Of a DNA stretch of 41,372 bases, positions 32,646 through 41,372 are shown one piece after another. Source of the DNA: an uncultured Prevotella sp. (lineage in GTDB: Bacteria > Bacteroidota > Bacteroidia > Bacteroidales > Bacteroidaceae); the NCBI GenBank assembly GCA_900315545.1, contig OMZM01000020.1, positions 1-41,372 on the forward strand, in the 5' to 3' direction. Within the stretch, counting starts at the first letter, position 1. The number at the start of each line of letters is the position of its first letter. The notes below the pieces were generated by a model. It ran no database searches, was not told the DNA's origin, and saw only the letters and a list, made by a program, of their open reading frames with translations. The translations under genes were made by a program, and so were the position numbers.

Positions 32646-35216
32646 TTGAAATCGCACAGATACATCTTATCTATATACAGACACATAGCGGCAGCAATAC
32701 TACTATTGGCATGCAGTACCGATATTCTGGCTCAAAACAATGGCGAAAACATTTCCCGCACTGACACGCTCGAGGAAGTCGTGGTTACATCGCGCGAAGG
32801 AAAGCGTACTACGAGCACGTCTATCATATCGCGCAGCGCCATAGAGCACCTGCAGCCTTCCACTTTCGCCGACCTGCTTGCCTTGCTGCCCGGCGGAAGC
32901 ACTGCTCTGCCTAACCTTACGAATGCCAACACCATACATCTGCGTCAGGCAGGCACCGGCGGCAGCGACTACGACATATCGTCGCTCGGAACTGTGTTTG
33001 TAACCGACGGAATACCGATGAGCCAGAATGCAAACATGCAGTTTGTGAAACAGGCTTCCAGCGGTATCTACGGCGACCCTGACGCCGGCAGAAACCACGT
33101 GAACAGTGGCGTTGACATGAGGCAGATACCTACCGACAACATCGAGAGCGTGGAAATAATTCGAGGCATTGCTCCTGTGGAGTATGGCGACCTGACGAGT
33201 GGTGTCGTACTCATACAGCGCAAACTCAAGGCAACGCCCTACGAGGCACGCTTCAAGGCTGACTCATACAGCAAACTGCTGTATGTGGGCAAGGGATTTG
33301 AATGGAAAAAGCTGACGGCTGTTGTCGGCATCGACTGGCTGGATGCAAAAGCCGACCCGAGAAACTCGCTGAACAACTACAAGCGACTGACCGTGTCGGC
33401 ACGATTGCAGAGCAGGTGGAAGATTGGCAACTTCATGTTGCGATGGCGCTCAAACACTGACTACACCGGCTCTTTCGACAACGACAAGCACGACGCTGAA
33501 ATACTGAAACAGAAAGACGACAGCTATCACTCGGAATACAACCGAATATCGATGAGCCACTCTTTCCTGCTCACACCACGCACCACTTCCGTCCTGAAAA
33601 GCATAAACCTTGACATAGCTGCAAACTACGAGCGCAACACCATCGAGCAGCAGAAAAGCATAAGCATATCGCGCGACATTGCCGTATCGACCGTTCTTGG
33701 CGACGGAGAGCACGACGGACTCTACCTGCCGTATCACTACAACGCAAGCGTGGAAGTGGACGGAAGACCGCTAAATATTTACTCAAAGATAAAGTCGCTG
33801 CTTGAGACCGACTTGCTGAAGACACACCACCTTATTAATATAGGTGCTGAATGGAAGATGGAAAAGAACTATGGGCACGGACAGGTGTACGACCCTACCC
33901 TGCCGCTGATGCCTGGCACGCCATACCGCCCACGCAACTACAGGGATATACCGGCACAGCAGCAACTAAGCATATACATGCAAGACGACGCCGACATGAA
34001 CATTGGGAAACACCAGCTGCGCATGTCGCTTGGCTTGAGAGCCTCCACGCTGCTGAACCTGAACGGTAAATACAAAATGAGCGGACACTACTATCTCGAC
34101 CCGAGAGCAAACCTGCAGTGGCGACTGCCTGCAATAGCCGTCGGACAGAAACAACTTTCTATCGACATCAACGGAGGCTGGGGACGACAGACAAAGTTCC
34201 CTACGCTGATGCAGATATATCCAGACAAGATATACAACGATATTATTGAATTAAACTATTTCAATATAAACCCGGACCTGCGACACCTGCACATGCGTAC
34301 ATATATGCTGGATGCCACCAACTACGGTCTCAGTCCAGCGCACAACGACAAATGGGAAATCAGGCTTGGTGTCTACTGCGACGGAAATCAATTCTCAGTA
34401 ACATATTTCAAGGAACGCATGACGACAGGTTTCCGCACGTCGTCGGTAGCAAGACCATTCAGCTACCGCGACTACAACGAAGCCGCCATCGCCGGCAGCA
34501 TGCTGACTGCACCGCCGGAACTGACTGACATTCCCTACGAAGACAAAACCATATTGGGTCTGTACAGCCGTACTACCAACGGCAGCAAACTGATAAAAGA
34601 AGGTATAGAATGGCAACTGTCTACAAAGCGCTACAACGCGATAAAGACAAGGTTTACCGTCAACGGCGCATGGTTTAGGACTACATACTCGAACAGCGAA
34701 CCCATGTTCCGCACAAACACAAGTGCTATCGTAGAGGGAAAGCCCGTAAACCAACTGTATATAGGATACTACGACAACAGCAGCGGCACCATACGCGAGC
34801 AACTGAACACCAACGTAATGGCTGACACATACATCAAACGACTGGGACTGACATTCTCGCTTACCGCCGAGATGACATGGTTCTACTCCACAAAGAATAT
34901 GGCAGAGAACGGCATGCCGACTGCATACATGGCTACCGACGGCAATATCTACCCATATTCGGAAGCCGACAGGTCTGACACCTATCTGCAATGGCTCATA
35001 AACACATACGGTTCAACGCAATTTGTGAAACAGAAGACACCTTTCTGGGCTTTCGTCAACCTGAAAGTTACAAAGGATTTCGGCTCGTTTATGAAACTTG
35101 CACTGTTCATAGACAGGATGATTGACTTCATGCCCGACTATAAGACCGTGTCAGGACTGACCGTGCGACGCACATCCAAGCCATACTTCGGAATGGAAAT
35201 AAACTTCAAACTATAA
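32646..35216 (+). CDS. TonB-dependent receptor (TTG start)
   Basis: An 856-residue outer-membrane transporter. Signal-like N-terminus (KSHRYILSIYRHIAAAILLL then ILAQ). TonB-box-like LEEVVVTSREGKR lies near residue 42. The plug domain covers about 45-190 (STFADLLALLPGGSTALPNL, GTVFVTDGIPMS, NIESVEIIRGIAPVEYGDLT, SGVVLIQRK). The barrel runs to the terminal strand YFGMEINFKL. No carboxypeptidase-like N-terminal extension typical of SusC is visible, and no SusD gene is next door. No ATG is available before residue 125 or so, and an in-frame TAA lies 10 bases upstream, so the TTG at 32646 is the likely start. It heads a five-gene operon with a DUF4876 lipoprotein and a DUF6850 barrel. The ligand is unknown. 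Confidence 0.88.
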   Translation: MKSHRYILSIYRHIAAAILLLACSTDILAQNNGENISRTDTLEEVVVTSREGKRTTSTSIISRSAIEHLQPSTFADLLALLPGGSTALPNLTNANTIHLRQAGTGGSDYDISSLGTVFVTDGIPMSQNANMQFVKQASSGIYGDPDAGRNHVNSGVDMRQIPTDNIESVEIIRGIAPVEYGDLTSGVVLIQRKLKATPYEARFKADSYSKLLYVGKGFEWKKLTAVVGIDWLDAKADPRNSLNNYKRLTVSARLQSRWKIGNFMLRWRSNTDYTGSFDNDKHDAEILKQKDDSYHSEYNRISMSHSFLLTPRTTSVLKSINLDIAANYERNTIEQQKSISISRDIAVSTVLGDGEHDGLYLPYHYNASVEVDGRPLNIYSKIKSLLETDLLKTHHLINIGAEWKMEKNYGHGQVYDPTLPLMPGTPYRPRNYRDIPAQQQLSIYMQDDADMNIGKHQLRMSLGLRASTLLNLNGKYKMSGHYYLDPRANLQWRLPAIAVGQKQLSIDINGGWGRQTKFPTLMQIYPDKIYNDIIELNYFNINPDLRHLHMRTYMLDATNYGLSPAHNDKWEIRLGVYCDGNQFSVTYFKERMTTGFRTSSVARPFSYRDYNEAAIAGSMLTAPPELTDIPYEDKTILGLYSRTTNGSKLIKEGIEWQLSTKRYNAIKTRFTVNGAWFRTTYSNSEPMFRTNTSAIVEGKPVNQLYIGYYDNSSGTIREQLNTNVMADTYIKRLGLTFSLTAEMTWFYSTKNMAENGMPTAYMATDGNIYPYSEADRSDTYLQWLINTYGSTQFVKQKTPFWAFVNLKVTKDFGSFMKLALFIDRMIDFMPDYKTVSGLTVRRTSKPYFGMEINFKL

Positions 35217-35248
35217 AACAAGAACATAATAAATAAAACAGAAATAAC

Positions 35249-36511
35249 ATGAAAACATTACACCTATTGATTGCAATACTTGCTGCCGTTGTATTCACTG
35301 CATGCAGCAGCAACGACGAAGACGCGCCTGCAACTACGTCAGATATCACCGTCATATTGCAATTGCCGGAAGTAGCCAACCCAATCGTTAAATCAGCTAC
35401 GGCAAGCATCGTCGATGTAAACACTATGCAACAGACAGCTGTCGATGCACCTATCGTGGGAGGGAACAGAACTGTACTACAGCTGAAAAAGAACAATCTT
35501 TACAGCATCACGGTACACGCCACCATCGAATACGAAGCAAACGGAAAGACCATAGAGGCGGAAATAATGGGACAAAAGGAGAATATACAGGTTACCGACA
35601 ATACCCTCACGATAGAAATGCCTATGTTCTTTACCGAAGAACAGCATGAGGGCGAAAACGACAACCCACACAACGGACTGCTGCTTGCCGAGATTTTCTG
35701 TGCCGGCACATCCACACCAATGGGAACATACTATTATGCCGACAAGTATTTCGTCATATACAACAACACCGACAAAACCATCTATGCCGACAGCCTGTTG
35801 CTTCTCGAAAGCGATTTCCTGACAACGATGAAGGAAGAATACATCCCTGACATCATGAGCGACTACATGGCTGTAAGTGCTATATATATGATACCTGGCT
35901 CGGGACATGACCATCCGATAGCGCCGGGAGGCAGAATGCTGCTTGTGGACAATGCTCTCGACCATACACGTGCTAATCCTAACTCATGGGATGAAACACT
36001 TGCCGACTTCGAATGGTATGACGAATCGACCAACCCACAGTTCAGCGACGTCGACAACCCAAACGTACCTAATCTTGAACGCATATACTCAAAGACTCAA
36101 ACCATGTGGAGCCCCCACACACAAGGCTTCAAATCCTATGCCATAGCCACGATGAAGACCGACAAGATGTCATTCCTCATAGACTATATGTACAACTACG
36201 AGGCACACATCGTAGGTGCAACAGGCGAAGGATACATCACGGGAATGTGTTTCAAGATGCCAAACGAGTGGATTGTAGATGCCGTAAACATGAGTGCACA
36301 GCAAGACTATCAATGGATAGTAACATCGCCGAAACTTGACAGAGGATTTACCTTTAGTTCTCTCTTTGCCTTCGACGACAGCCGATTCAACAAGAGTGTG
36401 CGACGCAAAGTCATCAGCAGAGTCAACGACAGAGCAATACTCATGGACACAAACAACTCTACCGAAGATTTTGAGCCTCGCGTAACGGCAGACCCATACC
36501 ACGTTTTCTAA
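35249..36511 (+). CDS. DUF4876 lipoprotein
   Basis: A 420-residue lipoprotein. Signal LLIAILAAVVFTACSSNDED has the lipobox FTAC with lipidated Cys19, followed by SNDEDA, which fits surface export in Bacteroidetes. An N-terminal Ig-like part (about 30-130) is followed by the DUF4876 body (NGLLLAEIFCAGTSTPMGTY, YYADKYFVIYNNTDKTIYAD, SDFLTTMKEEYIP, then PIAPGGRMLLVDNALDH). It resembles lamin-tail-like beta sandwiches. It lies 32 bases after the TonB receptor and is probably its surface partner. Function is unknown. Confidence 0.82.
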   Translation: MKTLHLLIAILAAVVFTACSSNDEDAPATTSDITVILQLPEVANPIVKSATASIVDVNTMQQTAVDAPIVGGNRTVLQLKKNNLYSITVHATIEYEANGKTIEAEIMGQKENIQVTDNTLTIEMPMFFTEEQHEGENDNPHNGLLLAEIFCAGTSTPMGTYYYADKYFVIYNNTDKTIYADSLLLLESDFLTTMKEEYIPDIMSDYMAVSAIYMIPGSGHDHPIAPGGRMLLVDNALDHTRANPNSWDETLADFEWYDESTNPQFSDVDNPNVPNLERIYSKTQTMWSPHTQGFKSYAIATMKTDKMSFLIDYMYNYEAHIVGATGEGYITGMCFKMPNEWIVDAVNMSAQQDYQWIVTSPKLDRGFTFSSLFAFDDSRFNKSVRRKVISRVNDRAILMDTNNSTEDFEPRVTADPYHVF

Positions 36512-36537
36512 CACACCGCATTTAGCCTCTGACGACA

Positions 36538-38148
36538 ATGAAACATACGCACAAGACACTTATGCATATAGTCTGCATGATGTTTGCATACACTGCCCAA
36601 GCACAAGACAGCCTGCAAACATTGCCGAACAGCAACCCTGCTTTGTACCATAGCAAACAAAACACGGAACTGTCTGTAGGCTATTTCTCTGCATCTTCAT
36701 CAAGAGAGCGCATAACACAACTTGGCGATGGAGGTCGTACACTGGATATCGAGGCTTCGTCATATCGTCGTCTCGGCGATACCGACAATGTATGGGGATA
36801 TGCAGCCTATTCTAACAGGCGACGCGACAACGTGAGGTGGAACGAAAATTCTGACTTCTTGCGTCTCTATCCTTATGTATTGGGCGACGCACGTGGCGGC
36901 AATTTACATGGAGAACAATATGTATTGTACGGAGGTTACAACAAAACCGTCAGGCTGGGCAGTACCGATGCAGATTCCACTCTCGGCAAAATGCAGGATT
37001 TGGGAGAACACTTAACTCGCCAACAGCGACATGCTACAAGTCTGAAATATGGCTTTGAGCTTGGCTATAGGGCTCTTTCTGAATATCGTCAGCAAGACCC
37101 GCGACCCAACAACACTACGGCTTTCATTCACGGCAAGGCAGGACTTGGTTTTCAGTTCAGCAATTCGCAGGTTGCTTTGGCTTTGAATGCTGGCAAGTAT
37201 AAGCAGACTTGCGAGTTTGTATACATGAATGAGCTCGGCTCACAGATTGAGTATCACATCACTGGAGTAGGTAATGATTTCACAAGATTTGCAGGTTCCA
37301 ACAACAATACATTCTATAAAGGCTATGTTTTTGGTGGTCAGGTGGATTACATGTATCGCTTGTCTTCTGATAATGCACTTTCGTTTTCCGCTTGCACAGA
37401 GCATGGTTCCTACGAGAAAATATTGTCGGACCTGAACCGACTGCCACTGAACCGACTGAACGTAAATCGTTTCACTGGCGAAATTTCATGGCAACACAGC
37501 GACAAGACTGCCATACAAATGCGCATAGAAGCTTACGACCGCAACGGCTTTGACAATGTTTTCGGCGATGCCACAGGCAATATCTACCCGAAGATTGGCA
37601 GCAGACGACAGTATGAAGGCAACTCCATGACCGCCTCGCTGTCGGCTTTGCAACGCTTTATACTAAACAACGGTACGTCAACTGCCAACGGTAGGACCAC
37701 ATTGGCGCTTTTACCTTCTGTCGCATACAACTCTTTCGAGGGTAAACATCTTGGCAGTGGGAACTTCATGCGTTACAAAAATATCATCTACGGCATAGAT
37801 GTGAACGCTGTTTTCAGTTTGCGCAGGTCGAAATTTACGGCTCGTGCGGGGCTGCATCGTCGCAACTGCATGAAGCATGAAGCAGATGTGGCAGAGTCAA
37901 AAAATACAGACGTAGCAGAATCCGTACTTATTGCAGACAATTACCTGTCGTCTGGTGAAACAATGCTGACCGTCAGTCTGCGATACGACTATCGTCTTGG
38001 CAATGGCTACGGCTTGTTCGTAGAGGTTATGTGGACACATAATCCTACGCTCGCCCTTATGATGCCTCGTAACGACAGTCAACATGTCATGCAGATTGAG
38101 ACATGTGCCGACAATGTGTTTGGCGCAAAAATTGGAATAACTTTATAA
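36538..38148 (+). CDS. DUF6850-type outer-membrane beta-barrel protein
   Basis: A 536-residue exported protein with a hydrophobic N-terminus (KTLMHIVCMMFAYTAQAQ). Long runs of alternating strands make a large barrel (DNVWGYAAYSNRRRDNVRWN, YVLYGGYNKTVRLG, LKYGFELGYRALSEYRQQDP, FGGQVDYMYRL, LTVSLRYDYRLGNGYGLFVE) with a final strand NVFGAKIGITL. From memory, this family often sits beside DUF4876 genes. It starts 26 bases after the DUF4876 stop. Likely an outer-membrane component of the same system. Confidence 0.72.
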   Translation: MKHTHKTLMHIVCMMFAYTAQAQDSLQTLPNSNPALYHSKQNTELSVGYFSASSSRERITQLGDGGRTLDIEASSYRRLGDTDNVWGYAAYSNRRRDNVRWNENSDFLRLYPYVLGDARGGNLHGEQYVLYGGYNKTVRLGSTDADSTLGKMQDLGEHLTRQQRHATSLKYGFELGYRALSEYRQQDPRPNNTTAFIHGKAGLGFQFSNSQVALALNAGKYKQTCEFVYMNELGSQIEYHITGVGNDFTRFAGSNNNTFYKGYVFGGQVDYMYRLSSDNALSFSACTEHGSYEKILSDLNRLPLNRLNVNRFTGEISWQHSDKTAIQMRIEAYDRNGFDNVFGDATGNIYPKIGSRRQYEGNSMTASLSALQRFILNNGTSTANGRTTLALLPSVAYNSFEGKHLGSGNFMRYKNIIYGIDVNAVFSLRRSKFTARAGLHRRNCMKHEADVAESKNTDVAESVLIADNYLSSGETMLTVSLRYDYRLGNGYGLFVEVMWTHNPTLALMMPRNDSQHVMQIETCADNVFGAKIGITL

Positions 38149-38173
38149 ATAAATACCAATAATAATTATGACA

Positions 38174-39997
38174 ATGAAAAAAATTTACATTATTTTTGCA
38201 CTTGCAGTGATTGCTCTCTCTGCGAGCGCACAGAAGTACAAAACGATGAGAAAGGCTGACGCTGCTACACTGCCGAAGCCTGTCGTGAAGCTGGCTACTG
38301 ACATCACAGCCAACAGTTTCACTGCTAACTGGGAGCCCGTAGAGGGTGCTGAAGGCTACGTTGCTACTGTCTACCGCAAGGATGTGGCAGATGCCGACGG
38401 CGAATACACACTTGTTGACGAAGACTTTGCCGGTCTGACGGAAGGTTCAATCATTGAGCCGGCAGGCGGCGACGAGGAGTATGTAGACCTCAGTCCGTTC
38501 ACTTCTACTCCCGGATGGGGTGCATGGGCATTCCCAAACTTTATTCCGAGCATGGTTGCCGGCAAGATCTACTCGCCAGAGATAGACCTCAGCCACAACG
38601 ACGGCAAATACAAAATCATCATCACGACCTACAGCAATGACGGCGACGAGATACTTATCGAAAGTCATGGAAAGGGCGATACGGTAAAGAAGACTTACAC
38701 AACTCACGTTGAAGGCGGTACATCAGGCATGTCTACCACAGAGATTGAGTTCGACAATGGCTGCGAACATCTCTTCTTCTCAGTAATAAACATCACCGCC
38801 GAGCCTGGTACTGCCGACTATTTCGACCGCATACAGGTGGTGCAGGAACTGAAAAAGGATGACGTAGTCTATACATGCGTGGCTCTGAACGAGAGCATTG
38901 ACGCAAAAACAGAGTGGGACGAGGACGTTACATCGTGCAAGTTCTACAACGTTACCCGCTGTGCCGGAGATGCCACTACGCTGTATTACGACATCTTTGC
39001 GTCGGCATATAACTTCGGATATGACGATCAGGGAAAAATGACATACAACTATGTTTACTCGCCATATTCTGACTTTGTGAAGGTTGACCTTATCAACAAG
39101 ACTTCTGAAATAGTTGACAAGAATGACAACACATCTGGCAACACTGGAGACGATGATGACAAACCTGGCGACGACAACATAGACCCGGATGCTCCGCAGG
39201 TTGTTGACGGCATGCTGACTCTCGGCGAATGGAACGGCGAACAGGCTGACGATACAGCCTACGACGGCTTCAACACGCAGAACTCACCGCTTATTTTCAC
39301 TTACCGCCACAGTGGCTCGCAGACTATTTACCTGCCAGAGCAACTGAAAAACATCAAGGACAAGCAGATTACGAGCATCAGTTTCAAGTGCTTTGCAGAA
39401 GCCTACGTAACTACAGACTACACAAGCACGATGAAACTCTATATCAAGGAAGTTGACGACGAGGCTTTCTACTACAATCCAGAAAGCGAATACTACGAAT
39501 GGTTTGACTTCAATGCCGAAGAGCCTGCTACTACGCTGGATGCCGTGCTCGACTTCCAGAATGCAACAATCAACTACGAAGACATTGAAATTAAGTTCGA
39601 CCTGAGCGAGAATCCATACACCTACACAGGAAAGACTCTGCTGCTGACTATCGTAAACGATGCCGACACATATATCGACTCCAACGAACTCGTGCGTTTC
39701 TACATGACAAAGGGAAAGGCTGGCGATGCTTACCGCACATCGGTATTTGCATCCGACAGCAACGACTTCTTCTGGAACGTGGCACAAAACCACCGTATCA
39801 CAGCTGTTGAAAACGAATATCAGTGGCGCGATGCACCTGCTGTTCAGTTTGCCGTTGAGTCTCCTTTCGTCAACAACATCGGCATGACAACAGTGCAGAA
39901 CAACGACAATGCATGGTACAACCTGCAGGGTCAGCGCGTGGAAAAACCGCAGCACGGCATATACATACACGCCGGCAAGAAAGTTGTTTTGAAGTAA
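38174..39997 (+). CDS. Secreted multidomain protein with FN3-like and choice-of-anchor-like domains
   Basis: A 607-residue protein from the ATG at 38174 (an ATG two codons up is also possible), with signal KKIYIIFALAVIALSASAQ. Residues about 35-85 look like a fibronectin III strand set (KLATDITANSFTANWEPVEG, YVATVYRK). Residues about 85-230 resemble a cleaved-adhesin/choice-of-anchor jelly roll (SPFTSTPGWGAWAFPNF, KIYSPEIDLSHNDGKY, FFSVINITAEPGTADYFDRI). An acidic linker (about 315-340) then leads to a beta-sandwich shared with the next gene. The C-terminus WYNLQGQRVEKPQHGIYIHA, then GKKVVLK, is a Prevotella-type T9SS-like end. No enzyme motif is seen. Confidence 0.72.
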   Translation: MKKIYIIFALAVIALSASAQKYKTMRKADAATLPKPVVKLATDITANSFTANWEPVEGAEGYVATVYRKDVADADGEYTLVDEDFAGLTEGSIIEPAGGDEEYVDLSPFTSTPGWGAWAFPNFIPSMVAGKIYSPEIDLSHNDGKYKIIITTYSNDGDEILIESHGKGDTVKKTYTTHVEGGTSGMSTTEIEFDNGCEHLFFSVINITAEPGTADYFDRIQVVQELKKDDVVYTCVALNESIDAKTEWDEDVTSCKFYNVTRCAGDATTLYYDIFASAYNFGYDDQGKMTYNYVYSPYSDFVKVDLINKTSEIVDKNDNTSGNTGDDDDKPGDDNIDPDAPQVVDGMLTLGEWNGEQADDTAYDGFNTQNSPLIFTYRHSGSQTIYLPEQLKNIKDKQITSISFKCFAEAYVTTDYTSTMKLYIKEVDDEAFYYNPESEYYEWFDFNAEEPATTLDAVLDFQNATINYEDIEIKFDLSENPYTYTGKTLLLTIVNDADTYIDSNELVRFYMTKGKAGDAYRTSVFASDSNDFFWNVAQNHRITAVENEYQWRDAPAVQFAVESPFVNNIGMTTVQNNDNAWYNLQGQRVEKPQHGIYIHAGKKVVLK

Positions 39998-40039
39998 TTA
40001 GTAATCGGGAATTATATAAATAATAAAATATATACTAAC

Positions 40040-41323
40040 ATGAAAAAGACATTCTTATCATTCATAATGCTTGCATGCAGTTCTTTCCTTGCTGCACAGG
40101 CACAGACATTGTCCATAGGCGACTTCGACAGCATTGAGGAATGGGGCGAATATGGCGGTAATTTATATAACGGCAGTTCATGGGAATGCGTGCCTATCAA
40201 TTTAGTTTATACCAACAGCGGTACGCAAATCATTCTTACTAAGGAAGAACTGGCAGACATGGCAGGCAAGAACATCACTGCTTTCCGCTTCACGCCATAC
40301 GATGGAGGCTCATATCAGGAGATTACATACAACGTGAAGGTGTATCTTGCGGAAACAAACCGCACTACTTTCTACAAGAACAGCAGCAATCAGCGCTACC
40401 TATATTTCGACGTCAGCCGCTGCGAGAAACTGTATGACGACGTGCAGATTCACGATGGATACACATACGCATACTGCGATGGTGCGCCGATAGAACTGAC
40501 GTTCGACACTCCTTTCTATTATTCAGGCAACAACAACCTCGTGGTTACCATCATAGCAGAGGATGCTGATGACACGACTCCCGGCATCGACTACGTCAAC
40601 TTCTATCAGACAGACCTCACAAAGAGAGCTATCACGTTCAGCAGCAACAAAGAAACGTTCAGCAACGTATTGGCTGGCGACCGTTATGCTGCCAAGTCTG
40701 GCGTGAGCATTGAAAATGCGCCGATATGCCAGTTCAGCTATACCGACGGCACACCTATGGCTGAGTCTTGGTTCTCATACGTTCCGACGGAAGACGAAGA
40801 CTTGCAGATTGAGGGTTACGAGGCTTATCAGGTTGAGACTGTCGACGGTTCTTATGCAAAGCTGACTCGCGTCGCTAAGGCTAAGAAAGGTACTCCTCTC
40901 ATCGTCTGCCAGTCGGTTTCGCCGACCGTTTCGCCTGCCGAAGGTGCACTCGACAATGTAAGCAACAACTTGCTGAAGGTGTCTGACGGTACTGTCAGCG
41001 GTGGCGACAACATCTATGCCCTGGCAAAGAAAGAAGGCACTGTTGGCTTCTACAGAGTGAAGAACACCGTTACCATACCTGCCGGAAAGGTTTATCTGGA
41101 AGTCAGTGCAGGTGCCAACGAGGTTATCTTCATCGACGGAATGACCGACGGCATAGAGCAGATGAGCACTGAAAGCCATGTAAATACCGGCGACGATGCT
41201 TGGTACAACATGCAGGGACAGCGCGTAGAAAAACCTGTAAAGGGCATATACATTCACAACGGAAAGAAAACTGTAACCTTAATTCCGCAACACTATAATT
41301 TAACTTTATTTATAAGTTCCTGA
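40040..41323 (+). CDS. Secreted beta-sandwich protein, paralogue of the preceding gene
   Basis: A 427-residue protein with signal KTFLSFIMLACSSFLAAQAQ. Residues about 45-230 (NLVYTNSGTQIILTKEELAD, ITYNVKVYLAETNRTTFY, NNNLVVTIIAEDADD, NAPICQFSYTDG) match the second half of the preceding protein domain by domain. The C-terminal motif WYNMQGQRVEKPVKGIYIHN also matches. It then continues past the usual end with TVTLIPQHYNLTLFISS. A TAA only one reading frame away occurs at 41274 and again at 41280. The stop used here lies inside the terminator stem, so a small 3' indel is likely. The last gene of the operon, it is probably surface-displayed. Confidence 0.7.
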   Translation: MKKTFLSFIMLACSSFLAAQAQTLSIGDFDSIEEWGEYGGNLYNGSSWECVPINLVYTNSGTQIILTKEELADMAGKNITAFRFTPYDGGSYQEITYNVKVYLAETNRTTFYKNSSNQRYLYFDVSRCEKLYDDVQIHDGYTYAYCDGAPIELTFDTPFYYSGNNNLVVTIIAEDADDTTPGIDYVNFYQTDLTKRAITFSSNKETFSNVLAGDRYAAKSGVSIENAPICQFSYTDGTPMAESWFSYVPTEDEDLQIEGYEAYQVETVDGSYAKLTRVAKAKKGTPLIVCQSVSPTVSPAEGALDNVSNNLLKVSDGTVSGGDNIYALAKKEGTVGFYRVKNTVTIPAGKVYLEVSAGANEVIFIDGMTDGIEQMSTESHVNTGDDAWYNMQGQRVEKPVKGIYIHNGKKTVTLIPQHYNLTLFISS

Positions 41324-41350
41324 GCAACAAAAAGTTGCCCAGGATTTTGC
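41319..41350 (+). terminator. Likely terminator of the TonB-receptor operon
   Basis: CCTGAGCAAC (41319-41328) pairs with GTTGCCCAGG (41334-41343) with one mismatch and a 5-base loop, followed by ATTTTGCC. The stem contains the stop codon of the last gene. Confidence 0.6.
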
Positions 41351-41372
41351 CATGTCAGAATTTTCACTTATC

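Noticed and set aside
38174-41323. The two secreted proteins as a toxin/immunity or adhesin pair
   Set aside because: No toxin, immunity or adhesion domain could be identified beyond FN3-like and jelly-roll-like folds.

Overview
The window looks like a chromosomal segment of a Bacteroidales bacterium, most probably Prevotella or a close relative. The signs are the promoters (a TTTG/TTG box about 19-20 bases before TAnnTTTG), very few Shine-Dalgarno sequences, BspA-type leucine-rich repeats, a C10 (streptopain-type) protease, DUF4384, DUF4876 and DUF6850 families, type 9 secretion-like C-termini, and a complete 2-oxoacid:ferredoxin oxidoreductase. I saw no rRNA, tRNA, prophage, transposase or CRISPR array.

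Layout. 1-680 is a repeat-rich intergenic stretch. 681-3057 carries a small GNAT protein, a fused DAHP synthase/chorismate mutase and an exported endonuclease/exonuclease/phosphatase-family protein. A GYF-domain membrane protein (minus strand) follows, then ffh-folD and a small TPR gene that appears frameshifted. 6745-9402 is a four-gene 2-oxoacid:ferredoxin oxidoreductase operon closed by a good terminator. A PagL-like outer-membrane protein ends at a perfect hairpin shared with the opposing operon.

10968-18576 (minus strand) is the most interesting block: seven closely spaced genes for envelope or exported proteins. In transcription order they are two short paralogous exported proteins, a DUF4384 protein, a putative beta-barrel, a BspA-LRR/caspase fusion, a CHASE2 membrane protein with no recognisable output domain, and a transglutaminase-like cysteine-protease-fold protein. 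I interpret it as an envelope-localised caspase module of unknown function.

19202-22142 (minus) is cobU-cobT-cobS-cobC for the cobalamin nucleotide loop. A strongly expressed OmpA-type porin, an acyl-ACP thioesterase and an SDR oxidoreductase follow. 25258-28641 encodes a C10 cysteine protease fused to about 22 BspA-type repeats and a T9SS-like tail. 28709-32161 (minus) is an apparent operon of an M48 lipoprotein protease (frameshifted near its 3' end), NfeD, an SPFH/stomatin protein and a divergent WecB-like epimerase that lacks several canonical active-site residues. 32646-41323 is a five-gene outer-membrane/secretion operon: a TonB-dependent receptor that appears to start at TTG, a DUF4876 lipoprotein, a DUF6850 barrel and two secreted proteins with a shared C-terminal motif.

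Beyond the genes, three intergenic regions upstream of operons hold arrays of dyad-symmetric units with an almost exact 22-bp period (about two helical turns). Two of them share the unit TCAAA-N7-TTTGA and an adjacent inverted GC-rich element. The third has a different unit but the same period. I could not match these to a known element.
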